Numbered from the stretch's first letter, positions 36,338 through 46,335 are shown. The stretch is 64,000 bases of DNA from Acinetobacter piscicola (GCF_015218165.1 NZ_CP048659.1:1426001-1490000), one strand, 5' to 3'. Made by a program: numbers and translations. Notes: a model not told the origin generated them from the letters alone.

Positions 36338-37032
36338 TCTAAAATTCCTAAATTTCGTCCAACATCTACAGCCATAATACGCGTCGATACCGATAATTTT
36401 CTATAAATATGTTTGACATGTGACTCTATGGTATAACGAGAAAGATTGAGCTGTTCCGCAATTTCTTTATTGCTTAAACCTTGTGAAACTAAAATTAAAA
36501 TCTCTTGTTCACGTTTGGATAAAACTTCGGTATTTTCTTGTTTTTTAGTTGATTCAATTGACATGACTTGGCTTGATGATTCATCTAAATGCAATTTTTG
36601 TAAGATTTTTTGTGCAATAAAAGGATCAATCGGAGCACCGCCACGAAGTACACTGCGGATAGAGAGCATAACTTCAAGGTTATCTCGTTCTTTTAACACA
36701 TAGCCTGTTGCACCTGCACTGATCGCCATGAGAATCGCATCTTCTGTACTCCATGCTGACACAACGAGCACTAAAATACTCGGATCATATTTTTTTAAAG
36801 TTTTAATAAAATCTATGCCATTGCCATCAGGCAAACCGAGATCGATGAGTGCAAATGAAACAGAATGCCTTTGTAATAAGGAATGGGCTTGTTTTAAATT
36901 GGTTGCAAAAAACAAATTTTCAGGCATATAGCCAATGTTGAGTAATATTTCTTTGAGGCGAACTTGGATAAGTGGTTCATCTTCAACAATAATGACAGGA
37001 ACAGGTAAACTTAACTCATTATTAATCATCAC
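36334..37032 (-). CDS. NarL/LuxR-family response regulator
   Basis: The N-terminal receiver domain has the acidic pocket (EDEP near residue 18), the phosphoacceptor Asp64 (LIDLGLPDGNG) and a conserved Lys (VLKERD). A C-terminal LuxR-type helix-turn-helix follows (LSKREQEILILVSQGLSNKE and TIESHVKHIYRKL). It is first in the operon with its cognate kinase. The divergent gene is the 3000-residue adhesin, and the intergenic region has an inverted pair of candidate sites, so it may control the adhesin; this is inference. Confidence 0.9.
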   Translation of the reverse strand: MMINNELSLPVPVIIVEDEPLIQVRLKEILLNIGYMPENLFFATNLKQAHSLLQRHSVSFALIDLGLPDGNGIDFIKTLKKYDPSILVLVVSAWSTEDAILMAISAGATGYVLKERDNLEVMLSIRSVLRGGAPIDPFIAQKILQKLHLDESSSQVMSIESTKKQENTEVLSKREQEILILVSQGLSNKEIAEQLNLSRYTIESHVKHIYRKLSVSTRIMAVDVGRNLGILD

Positions 37033-37083
37033 AACTCTCTAATAATTTATTTTCTATACTGTGCCTTTATTCTTATGCTTTGC

Positions 37084-37220
37084 ATATCCCTGAAATTGGG
37101 TATTTGATGGTTTTTTGGCGTAATTTAACAAAGTTTAAAGATAATATTGTTGTCGTTGGGAAATATTAATTTTTATTTATTTTAAATAATGTTAGTCAGA
37201 ATACCTGATCTCAGGGATAT
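37084..37220. promoter_or_regulatory. Inverted 10-bp site pair in the regulator/adhesin divergent promoter
   Basis: ATATCCCTGA (37084-37093) and its exact reverse complement TCAGGGATAT (37211-37220) lie 117 bp apart. The similarity extends outward (AT and GG at fixed positions over 17 bp). Paired sites flanking a divergent promoter suit binding by the adjacent NarL-type regulator. Confidence 0.5.
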
Positions 37221-37280
37221 AAAAAATAACAAATATGTACTGAAATAATAACAATTACTACATAAATGGAAGTTTAAGTC

Positions 37281-40200
37281 ATGAATCACATTTTTAAAAA
37301 AATTTGGAATAAGTCTTTAGGACGTATGGTTGTTGTGTCTGAAAATGCCAAAAATTCAGGAAAAAAACAGCATACAGAAGGCGGTGTTTCTGAAAAAATT
37401 ACACAACTCAACAGTGTTCATACATCTGTAGGGTTAGCGGTGCCTTTAAGTCGTACTTTATTGGCAACCACCATGTTGTTACTCGGATTAAATAGCAGTT
37501 GGGCTGTGGAATGCTTATCGTCTGTACCACCGTCAAGTCCATCCCTAGATCCTACGAATTTTACTTGTGGTATCAATAATACAACTTTTAATACAGGTAG
37601 TACTGCAATGGGTGCAAGCCCTTTTGTGACTTCTACAACACCTGTACTTTCAAAGAGTTATACCTTAAATGCGATAACACATATCAATGGTTTGGCCATT
37701 ACTTTAGCCAGTAATAACGTAAATTTAACTTGGGCTGATATTTTGGCTAATCCTGCCAATTTAACCCATATTGATGGTAAAGCCATTACACCGATTGAAG
37801 CTCAAAATTTATTATTAAAAATGACGCAAGGTGGAAATTTAGCACTTGGGAAAAATAGCACTGCGGTTGGCAATAACAATTGGGCAAGTGGCGTTAATAG
37901 TAGCAGTATGGGGTCATCGAATTTAGCTTCAGGTGGTAATTCTAATGCAATAGGGAATAATAATCAGGCTTCAAATACATTGTCTAATGCAATAGGTGCG
38001 GGGATTGATACCTCCAAATTAACGAAGGATGTAAATGGATATATTATTGCCATAGATGGTATTCGAGTGAATACTTCAGCTACAACATTGGCAGAATTAA
38101 ATGCAAATACTTTGTATGAATTTGACCAAACAAGTGGTCTAATTTGGTCTTTTGATAAGGATGCATTTTTAGCACTGATTAAAAATGGTGGTAAAAATAT
38201 TGCCAATGGTATTGGTGCCAATGCTATTGGAACAAGTAATCATGTTTCGGGAAATTTATCCATTGGTGTGGGTACACTGAATACCGTGAATGGTTTTATG
38301 TCATCGACTAGCACGGCGTTTGGACTAAAAAATACTGTGGAATCAGATTCCGATGCGATGGGAACAAATAATATTGTTGGAGACAGTGCATTAGGTGTTG
38401 GACGCAATAATTCAGTACAAAATTCTGGTATTGCGGTAGGCCGTAATAATACGGTAGGTAATACAGGTACAGGATTAGGCAGAAACAATATTACAGGCTC
38501 ACAAGCCAATGCGGTAGGTTCATGGAATGCGGCTTTAGGCGATTTTTCTGTTGCTTTAGGTGGCTCTGGACAATTTACTTTAAGTGCTGATCCAGAATAT
38601 AACGGTACAGGGGGTACATTAAGTTCTCTTTTTGGGATTCAAATTACCTCAACAGTCACTGATATTGATGATTTAAATGATATTAATCAAATTTCAGAAT
38701 TTAATGGTTTATCAGGAAATTTATTATCTGATGATGATAAGCGCAATGTGATCGCTTTAGCGCAAAGTTGGCAAGTGGGGAATATTGCTGCAGGTACATC
38801 AAGCACTGCACTTGGGCTTAATAATATTGTCGCAGGAACAGAAAGCATTGCTGTGGGATTAGAGAATAAAGCTGAATCGTATCATGATGTTGCTTTAGGT
38901 TATCAAAATATTGCCTCTGGGGCTGGAAGTACTGCCATAGGTGTAGAGAATAAGGCCTCCCATTGGGACACCACAGCAGTGGGTTATAAAAATGAGGCTA
39001 TTGGACAATCGAGTACAGCAATTGGTGCTGAAAATAAGGCGCAAGCAAATTTTAGTACAGCAATTGGGTATCAAAGCGTTGCCAATCATGCCAATGCCAC
39101 AGCGATTGGTTATCAGGCCGAAACAGACCGTGCAAATAGTGTATCTGTTGGTAAAGCAGGTGCAGAAAAACAAATTACCCATGTGAAAGCGGGTACAGCC
39201 AACACTGACGCTGTGAATTTAGGACAAGTACAAACTTTAATTGCCGCCATTCCAACAGGGAGTACGGTTGTAAATGATAACTATGTATTAAGTAATTCTG
39301 GTAGTAATGCATTAGGCGTAGCTACAGGCAACCAACATTTGACTGAAAATGATGGAACAACATTAACCAAAGTTGCAGGAATAGACGTTACTGCAAACGG
39401 TCTAAATATAGATGATATTATTTCATATAAAATAAAAAATCCTATGAGTGGAGGTTATTTAACCGTTACAGACCCGACAGAACTTGCTGCCTTTAAAAAT
39501 GCAGCCAAGAAAGGAGGGAACTTGGCTATAGGAATACAAACCAATGCAGTCGGTATGAATAATATTGCTTCAGAATTGATGGCCAATGCGGTCGGTGTGA
39601 ACAATACTGCTTCAGGAATGTTTGCAAATTCGGTTGGTACTCAGAATACATCTACAGGTTTTGCAAGTACTGCAATAGGTTTTGGAAATCAGTCTACAGG
39701 CTTTGTAAGTACTGCAATGGGTTTTGGCAATACGTCCGCAGGCATTCTTTCAAATGCGGTGGGGAATAGCATTACGAATATACCTAAAATGCGGGTTGAA
39801 CTCGATTCAAATAATGCAAAAAGAATCACAATAGATGGTATTGATGTTATTACGCAGAATGATATCACCGATCCTAATGCGCAGAATGTTGCTCAAACCT
39901 TGACTGCTACGGATATCGATACAATTAACGGTCAAAGTTTGAGTTTAGAAGAAAAACAAATTTTTATAGATTTGCTACATAACCAACCCCCTCGTTTTAA
40001 TGATGCTTATGGCATGTTGTCGAATGCATTAGGCGTAGGCAATATTGCTTCAGGTACACAAAGTAGTGCCATGGGTGTACAAAATACTGCATCGGGACAT
40101 ATGAGTAATGCCGTCGGGTTTAACAACCAAGCTACGGCATTAAATAGCAGCGCATTTGGTAGTAACAGCATTGCAAGCCATGAAGGTGCTACAGCATTGG

Positions 40201-43200
40201 GTAATGGTTCAGAAACTGACCGAGTCAATAGTATATCGGTAGGTAAAGCAGGTGCAGAAAAACAAATTACCAACGTCGCCGATGGTACACAAGCTAAAGA
40301 TGCTGTGAACTTATCACAGGTACAAAGTCTTATTGCAGGTGGTGGTGCAGGGCTTGCAGTTTTGTATGATGCAGCCACAAAAGACACTGTAACGCTAGGT
40401 GGTACAGCAGGTACAAAGCTGACTAATCTACAAGATGCAACTTTAGATACCGCATCAATGGATGCGGTAACAGGTAAACAGCTAAATACAACCAATACCA
40501 ATTTGGCTGATTTAACAGACATCGTGACTGATACCGCAACAGGCTTGGCAACTAAAGCATCAGCAGCCGATTTAACCGCAGGTTTAGCAACAAGAATTGG
40601 TTATGATGCAGGCAATGTAGACAAAATTACCCTAGGTGGTACAGCAGGTACAACCATTAGCAATGTGGCGGACGGTACGCAAGCCAAAGATGCTGTGAAC
40701 TTATCACAAGTACAAGGGTTAATTTCAGCCATTCCAACAGGGGGAGCAAATGCGGACAGTGTGTTGTATGACACAGGTTCAAATAAAGCGACAATTACCC
40801 TTGCAGGTGGAACAGCAGGCACCAAAATTACCAATCTACAAGATGCAACTTTAGATGCAAACTCAACAGATGCTGTCACTGGTAAACAGTTAAATGCAGC
40901 AAAAACAGATATTGCAAGTTTAGATGCAGCGATTAATGACACAGCAACAGGCTTAGCCACTAAAGCATCAGCAGCCGATTTAACCGCATTAAATGATATT
41001 GTGACCGATACTGCAACAGGCCTAGCTACTAAAGCATCACAAGCCGATTTAACCGCAGGTTTGGCAACAAAAATTGGTTATGACAGCAGCAACACCGATG
41101 TGATTACGTTGCGAGGTGTTAATGGTACAACCATTTCTAACTTAACAGCAGGTGTAGCAGATACCGATGCGGTAAATGTTAAACAGCTTAAAGACAGTAA
41201 AACCAAATACTTTGGTGTGAACTCTACTAATACAAGCACAGGTTCTAATGTTAATGGTGAAATGGCGACAGGTATTGGTTCATTAGCTGTTGGGGTGAGA
41301 AGTCAAGCCTCAGGGGATTGGAGCAGTGCGGTGGGGTGGGAGAATAATGCTCTAAGTGTAGGAAGTGTTGCAATAGGTAATATGAATACAGCGGATGCAA
41401 GTTTAGATCAACCAATAAACCAAGCTGGTTATAGTCCATTTTTTTCTGATGGCTACTCCTATGGTGCAGCAATTGCAATTGGTAGAGTTAATACTGCAAC
41501 CGGAGCTGGCGCAACAGCAGTGGGTTTAAAAAATACAGCATCTGGTACAGTAAGTAGTGCTTTTGGTACAGGTGCAGTTGCCAATAAAACAGGTGCGCTT
41601 GCCTTTGGTGGATGGTATGACCAAAATGCAAATCAGAGTATTGATAATAGAAATTTGACGAACTCAGAAACCGCAGCAGCAACAGGTGTCAGTGCCGTTG
41701 CTATTGGCGCAGGCGTGAGTGCAACAGCTGATCGTAGTAGTGTATTTGGGGTGGGTAGTCAGGCAACCGCACAAAATGCCACAGCATTAGGGTTTGACTC
41801 ATTAGCAGATGAAGCCAATACAGTATCAGTTGGGCGTAGTGGTGCAGAAAAACGCATTACCAATGTGGCAAATGCTACTAAAGGCACTGATGCGGTGAAT
41901 TTAAATACCCTAAACCAAGCATTGACTAGCGTTACAGGTGGTACAGGTATTACCAAGAACTATGCCCATGATGTCAGTGATAATGCTTTAGGTGCTTATA
42001 GTGGTACAGCGCATACAGTGCAAAAAGACAACACAGGTAAAATTACCGCAGTCGATGGTGTGACTGTCACCACGACAGGTGCAGGGACATCCATTGATGA
42101 TATTACAGGCTTTACTGCCAATGGTGTTCCTGTTACAGATACAATGCGTGTTGCAAATTTTATTGCCGCAGCAAAACAGGGTGGTAACATTGCAGTTGGA
42201 ACATCAAGTACAGCTGTTGGTGTACAAAACCTTGCATCTGCTAAAAACAGTAGTGCTGTAGGCTATGCGAATACTTCTGTGGGTCAGCAAAGTAGTGCAA
42301 TGGGTGCGCATAACTATGTCAGTGGAGAAGGTTCATCTGCAATCGGTGGTGCATCTTCTGTAGCGGGCCGATTGGTTTCTAACAATGGTCCAATGTCATC
42401 AACGATGAGTGATATGAATGAAATTGTATTAAAACCTTATGGTTTAGCTACAAATATCACTGAAATTGCAGGCATTACGGTAGCAACCACCGCAAGTAGC
42501 TGGGCAGATTTAATCAATGACCCAAGTAAACTGACATCTGTGAATGGCAATACAACCTTAACATTAGCCGAAAAACAAGCATTTTTACAAGGATTACAAC
42601 AAGGCGCAAATACGGTGATTGGCAATGCAAATAGTGCAATCGGTAGCCAAAACACTATTGTTGGTAAACAAAGTAGTGCAGTTGGTTTTGGTAATAGTGC
42701 TTTGGGTGAAAGCAATTCTGCTTTAGGTCTAAGAAACTTTGCAGATGGCAAAGGTAGCAATGCCATTGGTTCAAATAACCGAACATCGAGTACGAGTAAA
42801 GATGCGAGTGCGATTGGTGCGGGTAATAGTAGTACAGGTAATTTAAGTAGTGCGATGGGTTCTAACAATACAGCTGTAGGTCAGGGTTCATCAGCCATTG
42901 GTAGTAGTTCTCATTTAATGGTCACTTTACCAGCGCCGTTGTCAAGTGAGTTAGGTGCTAGAACACCTGCAACGACTACCTCTTCAGGTACTGTAGATCG
43001 TATTGATGGTGTGGCAGTTGTTACAACAGCAACAAATTGGAATGATCTAAAATCTAATCCTTCTAAATTGACATCCATCAATGGCGTTACATTAAGTACA
43101 GAAAATCAAGCCAGTGTGATTAATAGCCTAAAAACAGGCGGTAATATCGCATTAGGTAAAGCAAGTAATGCAGTGGGTAGCCAAAACATTGCGGCAGCTG

Positions 43201-46200
43201 AGAATAGCAGTGTATTTGGTGTTGCAAGCATCGCAACTGCCAAAAATGCTACGGCGATTGGTTATAATTCAGTTGCGAGTGAAGAAAATACGGTTTCTGT
43301 AGGCAAAGCAGGTGCAGAAAAACGTATAACCAATGTTGCAGATGCGGTAAATGCAACAGACGCTGCGAATAAAAAGTATGTGGATAATGCACTGAGTTCG
43401 ATTGCGCCGAGTGCTGATACTGTATTGTATGATACAGGTTCAAACAAAGCGAAAATTACCCTTGCAGGTGGTACAACAGGTACTAAAATTACTAATCTAC
43501 AAGATGCAACTTTAGATATAGCATCAACTGATGCAGTAACAGGTAAACAGTTAAATGCAACCAATGATGTAGTTGCAACGAAAGCATCAACAACGGATTT
43601 AAATGCTGGCTTGGCTTTAAAAACCGATAAAACTGATTTCACGGCATTAAATAATCAAGTGAATGATGCAAATACAGGTTTAGCAACCAAAGCATCCACT
43701 ACGGATTTGAATACAGGTTTAACCACAACATTAAGCACTGCCAAAGGCTATACCGATCAAGAAGTTGCATCGACATTAAGCACTGCAAAAGGCTATACAG
43801 ATCAAGAAGTTGCATCGACTTTAACCACTGCCAAAGGCTATACAGATCAAGAAACTGCATCGACATTAAGCACTGCCAAAGGTTATACCGATCAAGAAGT
43901 TGCATCAACATTAAGCACTGCCAAAGGCTATACAGATCAAGAAACTACATCAACATTAAGCACTGCCAAAGGTTATACCGATCAAGAAGTTGCATCGACA
44001 TTAAGCACTGCTAAAGGCTATACAGATCAGAAAACCGCAGATGCTGTATTGTATGATACAGGCTCAAACAAAGAACACATTACTTTAGCAGGTACAGCAG
44101 GCACGATCATTAGTAATCTTAAAGCAGGCGTTAATGATGATGATGCTGTGAACTTTGGACAATTAAAGGTGAAAGCTGACCAAAGTACAGTGAATGCGTT
44201 GGATGGGCGAGTTACGACCAATACAAATGATATTACTGCTTTACAAAATGGTTTAGTTGGAATTTCAGCGAATGCCGTTGTTTATGACACAGTCAACAAA
44301 GATATTGTGCGTCTACAAGGTACCAACGGAACCAAACTGACTAACTTACAAGATGCGACTTTAGATATTACTTCAACTGATGCGGTGACAGGCCGTCAGT
44401 TAAATGCCGCCAATAGCAATGTAACGGCCTTAGATACTCGAGTAACACAAACAGAAACAGATATTGGTACCTTGCAAACTAACTTAGGTACGACTCAAAC
44501 GAATTTGACTACCCTAGATGGTCGTGTCGGCACGGCAGAAAGCAATATCACCAATTTAAAGGGGGATGTGGTACAAGCGCAGTCAGACATTACAACGAAT
44601 AGCACAGCGATTACAGGTCTAGATACGCGTGTAACACAAACAGAAACAGATATTGTTACCTTGCAAACTAACTTAGGTACGACTCAAACGAATTTGACCA
44701 CCCTAGATGGTCGTGTCGGCACAGCAGAAAGCCAGATCACCAATTTGCAGAGTGATGTAGGGCAAGCTCAAGCGGATCTTTTTAATCTGAGTGGTAATGT
44801 TGCAGCGACACAGAACCAAGTGCAACGTAATGAAAATGCATTCGTTTCATCATTAGGAGGAGGAGCCGCATTTAATAATGGCAACTTTGTTGCACCAAGC
44901 TTTACGATTCAAAATCGAAATTACAGAGATGTAGGAAGCGCATTGACTGCTGTAGATACGAAGCTGACAAATTTAGATACCCGATTATCTAAAGTTGAAA
45001 TTACAGGTGGAGTGGCAGGTGCAAATGGTTTAAGTGCGTATGATATTGCAAAAAATAACGGATTTACAGGAACAGAAACACAGTGGCTTAGTTCACTTCA
45101 AGGTGCGAAAGGCGATACAGGTGCCAATGGTGTTGATGGCTTGAATGGTAAAGATGGCGCGAAGGGCGATAAGGGAGATCAAGGCTTAACAGGTGCGTCG
45201 GGCAAAGATGGTCTAAACGGTAAAGACGGTAGCAATGGTCTTGATGGTTTAAATGGCAAAGATGGTGCGAAAGGCGATAAAGGTGATCAAGGCTTAACAG
45301 GTGCGTCGGGCAAAGATGGTCTAAACGGTAAAGACGGTAGCAATGGTCTTGATGGTTTAAATGGCAAAGATGGTGCGAAAGGCGATAAAGGTGATCAAGG
45401 TCTTAGTGCTTATGATGTTGCAGTAAAAAATGGGTACAAAGGAACGGAACAACAGTGGCTCAATAGTCAGAGTAATCCTTTGGTTACTGTAAATGCAGAT
45501 CAAAATAATTTAACTCCTGCACAAGCTACTGGTTCAGGTTCTGTTGCAATTGGTGATGGTGCAGTGGCTTCAGGCAATCAATCTACTTCCATTGGGCAAG
45601 GTTCTACAGTCACAGGTCATCAATCTACTGCTGTGGGCAAAGGGAATATTGTGGCTGGTGAGCGTTCAGGTGCTTTTGGTGATCCAAACAAGGTGTCAGG
45701 CAATAATAGTTATGCTGTTGGTAATGACAATGCAATTAAAGGTGATGGTACTTTTGTATTAGGAAATAATATCAACACTGAAGCCAAAAATGCCGTGGTT
45801 CTAGGTAATAATTCAGCATCAGATCGAGATAATACAGTATCTGTTGGAGCAAAAGATGCTGAACGACAAATCATTCATGTGGCAGATGCAACCGAAGCAA
45901 CTGATGCTGTGAACTTAAGACAAATGCAAGCAGCTGAGGCAGAAACTTTAAAATCTTCGAAAGAATATACAGATACTCAATTTAATCGTTTAGAGCGTGC
46001 ATTCTCAGACCATCGTTTAGAAACAGATCGTCGTTTCCATGAGGTTGATAAACGTTTTGATCGTCAGGGGGCGATGACAGCAGCAATGATGAACATGGCA
46101 AATAGTACTTCAGGTCTTAAAGGGCGTAATCGAGTGGGGGTGGGTGCAGGCTTTCAAGGGGATGAAAAAGCAGTTGCTGTGGGTTACCAACGTATGATTA

Positions 46201-46283
46201 ATGACAATACCAGCATCAGTTTAGGCGGTGCTATGACCGAGGAAGAAAAATCTGGTGGTGTGGGTGTTGGCTTTAGTTGGTAA
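37281..46283 (+). CDS. Giant trimeric autotransporter adhesin (YadA/Ata type) with collagen-like segment
   Basis: This 3000-aa type Vc adhesin starts with an extended signal peptide (ESPR, MNHIFKKIWNKSLGRMVVVS; cleavage near residue 75). Long YadA-like head repeats (AxGxxN-ASG-x-S-S-A-x-G) follow, interleaved with eight copies of a 55-75-residue module ending GGNxAxG. Neck domains carry SVGKAGAEKQIT and DAVNLxQ. A coiled-coil stalk includes seven 15-residue repeats (TLSTAKGYTDQEVAS; residues 2150-2254). A Gly-X-Y collagen-like tract (about 2608-2709) follows, then more head repeats and a C-terminal YadA anchor (about 2900-3000, ending GVGVGFSW). It should mediate adhesion and autoagglutination. 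tamA/tamB lie nearby and a two-component system is divergent. Confidence 0.95.
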   Translation: MNHIFKKIWNKSLGRMVVVSENAKNSGKKQHTEGGVSEKITQLNSVHTSVGLAVPLSRTLLATTMLLLGLNSSWAVECLSSVPPSSPSLDPTNFTCGINNTTFNTGSTAMGASPFVTSTTPVLSKSYTLNAITHINGLAITLASNNVNLTWADILANPANLTHIDGKAITPIEAQNLLLKMTQGGNLALGKNSTAVGNNNWASGVNSSSMGSSNLASGGNSNAIGNNNQASNTLSNAIGAGIDTSKLTKDVNGYIIAIDGIRVNTSATTLAELNANTLYEFDQTSGLIWSFDKDAFLALIKNGGKNIANGIGANAIGTSNHVSGNLSIGVGTLNTVNGFMSSTSTAFGLKNTVESDSDAMGTNNIVGDSALGVGRNNSVQNSGIAVGRNNTVGNTGTGLGRNNITGSQANAVGSWNAALGDFSVALGGSGQFTLSADPEYNGTGGTLSSLFGIQITSTVTDIDDLNDINQISEFNGLSGNLLSDDDKRNVIALAQSWQVGNIAAGTSSTALGLNNIVAGTESIAVGLENKAESYHDVALGYQNIASGAGSTAIGVENKASHWDTTAVGYKNEAIGQSSTAIGAENKAQANFSTAIGYQSVANHANATAIGYQAETDRANSVSVGKAGAEKQITHVKAGTANTDAVNLGQVQTLIAAIPTGSTVVNDNYVLSNSGSNALGVATGNQHLTENDGTTLTKVAGIDVTANGLNIDDIISYKIKNPMSGGYLTVTDPTELAAFKNAAKKGGNLAIGIQTNAVGMNNIASELMANAVGVNNTASGMFANSVGTQNTSTGFASTAIGFGNQSTGFVSTAMGFGNTSAGILSNAVGNSITNIPKMRVELDSNNAKRITIDGIDVITQNDITDPNAQNVAQTLTATDIDTINGQSLSLEEKQIFIDLLHNQPPRFNDAYGMLSNALGVGNIASGTQSSAMGVQNTASGHMSNAVGFNNQATALNSSAFGSNSIASHEGATALGNGSETDRVNSISVGKAGAEKQITNVADGTQAKDAVNLSQVQSLIAGGGAGLAVLYDAATKDTVTLGGTAGTKLTNLQDATLDTASMDAVTGKQLNTTNTNLADLTDIVTDTATGLATKASAADLTAGLATRIGYDAGNVDKITLGGTAGTTISNVADGTQAKDAVNLSQVQGLISAIPTGGANADSVLYDTGSNKATITLAGGTAGTKITNLQDATLDANSTDAVTGKQLNAAKTDIASLDAAINDTATGLATKASAADLTALNDIVTDTATGLATKASQADLTAGLATKIGYDSSNTDVITLRGVNGTTISNLTAGVADTDAVNVKQLKDSKTKYFGVNSTNTSTGSNVNGEMATGIGSLAVGVRSQASGDWSSAVGWENNALSVGSVAIGNMNTADASLDQPINQAGYSPFFSDGYSYGAAIAIGRVNTATGAGATAVGLKNTASGTVSSAFGTGAVANKTGALAFGGWYDQNANQSIDNRNLTNSETAAATGVSAVAIGAGVSATADRSSVFGVGSQATAQNATALGFDSLADEANTVSVGRSGAEKRITNVANATKGTDAVNLNTLNQALTSVTGGTGITKNYAHDVSDNALGAYSGTAHTVQKDNTGKITAVDGVTVTTTGAGTSIDDITGFTANGVPVTDTMRVANFIAAAKQGGNIAVGTSSTAVGVQNLASAKNSSAVGYANTSVGQQSSAMGAHNYVSGEGSSAIGGASSVAGRLVSNNGPMSSTMSDMNEIVLKPYGLATNITEIAGITVATTASSWADLINDPSKLTSVNGNTTLTLAEKQAFLQGLQQGANTVIGNANSAIGSQNTIVGKQSSAVGFGNSALGESNSALGLRNFADGKGSNAIGSNNRTSSTSKDASAIGAGNSSTGNLSSAMGSNNTAVGQGSSAIGSSSHLMVTLPAPLSSELGARTPATTTSSGTVDRIDGVAVVTTATNWNDLKSNPSKLTSINGVTLSTENQASVINSLKTGGNIALGKASNAVGSQNIAAAENSSVFGVASIATAKNATAIGYNSVASEENTVSVGKAGAEKRITNVADAVNATDAANKKYVDNALSSIAPSADTVLYDTGSNKAKITLAGGTTGTKITNLQDATLDIASTDAVTGKQLNATNDVVATKASTTDLNAGLALKTDKTDFTALNNQVNDANTGLATKASTTDLNTGLTTTLSTAKGYTDQEVASTLSTAKGYTDQEVASTLTTAKGYTDQETASTLSTAKGYTDQEVASTLSTAKGYTDQETTSTLSTAKGYTDQEVASTLSTAKGYTDQKTADAVLYDTGSNKEHITLAGTAGTIISNLKAGVNDDDAVNFGQLKVKADQSTVNALDGRVTTNTNDITALQNGLVGISANAVVYDTVNKDIVRLQGTNGTKLTNLQDATLDITSTDAVTGRQLNAANSNVTALDTRVTQTETDIGTLQTNLGTTQTNLTTLDGRVGTAESNITNLKGDVVQAQSDITTNSTAITGLDTRVTQTETDIVTLQTNLGTTQTNLTTLDGRVGTAESQITNLQSDVGQAQADLFNLSGNVAATQNQVQRNENAFVSSLGGGAAFNNGNFVAPSFTIQNRNYRDVGSALTAVDTKLTNLDTRLSKVEITGGVAGANGLSAYDIAKNNGFTGTETQWLSSLQGAKGDTGANGVDGLNGKDGAKGDKGDQGLTGASGKDGLNGKDGSNGLDGLNGKDGAKGDKGDQGLTGASGKDGLNGKDGSNGLDGLNGKDGAKGDKGDQGLSAYDVAVKNGYKGTEQQWLNSQSNPLVTVNADQNNLTPAQATGSGSVAIGDGAVASGNQSTSIGQGSTVTGHQSTAVGKGNIVAGERSGAFGDPNKVSGNNSYAVGNDNAIKGDGTFVLGNNINTEAKNAVVLGNNSASDRDNTVSVGAKDAERQIIHVADATEATDAVNLRQMQAAEAETLKSSKEYTDTQFNRLERAFSDHRLETDRRFHEVDKRFDRQGAMTAAMMNMANSTSGLKGRNRVGVGAGFQGDEKAVAVGYQRMINDNTSISLGGAMTEEEKSGGVGVGFSW
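43728..44042 (+). repeat. Seven tandem 45-bp repeats in the adhesin stalk
   Basis: Seven in-frame units encode TL(S/T)TAKGYTDQ(E/K) plus three variable residues (VAS, TAS, TTS or TAD). Units differ by a few bases. Fifteen residues correspond to pentadecad coiled-coil packing. Copy number probably varies between strains and changes stalk length. Confidence 0.92.
45183..45398 (+). repeat. Two identical tandem 108-bp repeats in the collagen-like region
   Basis: Units 45183-45290 and 45291-45398 are identical as read. Each encodes twelve Gly-X-Y triplets starting GLTGASGKDGLNGKDG. Perfect identity points to recent duplication or active homogenisation. Confidence 0.93.
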
Positions 46284-46307
46284 AACATATTCTACTTGAT
46301 TTAGATC

Positions 46308-46335
46308 AAAGAGCATCCTAGGATGCTCTTTTTAT
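46308..46335. terminator. Terminator between adhesin and coq7
   Basis: AAAGAGCATCC and GGATGCTCTTT form a near-loopless perfect hairpin followed by TTTTATT. It serves the adhesin and, on the other strand, possibly coq7. Confidence 0.85.

Noticed and set aside
43728..44042. Regular 45-bp repeats that might suggest a CRISPR array
   Set aside because: They are contiguous, without unique spacers, and in frame within the adhesin gene, encoding a 15-residue coiled-coil unit.
37964..44221. Several long minus-strand frames opposite the adhesin
   Set aside because: They arise from the repetitive codon pattern of the adhesin and have no start signals or family resemblance.
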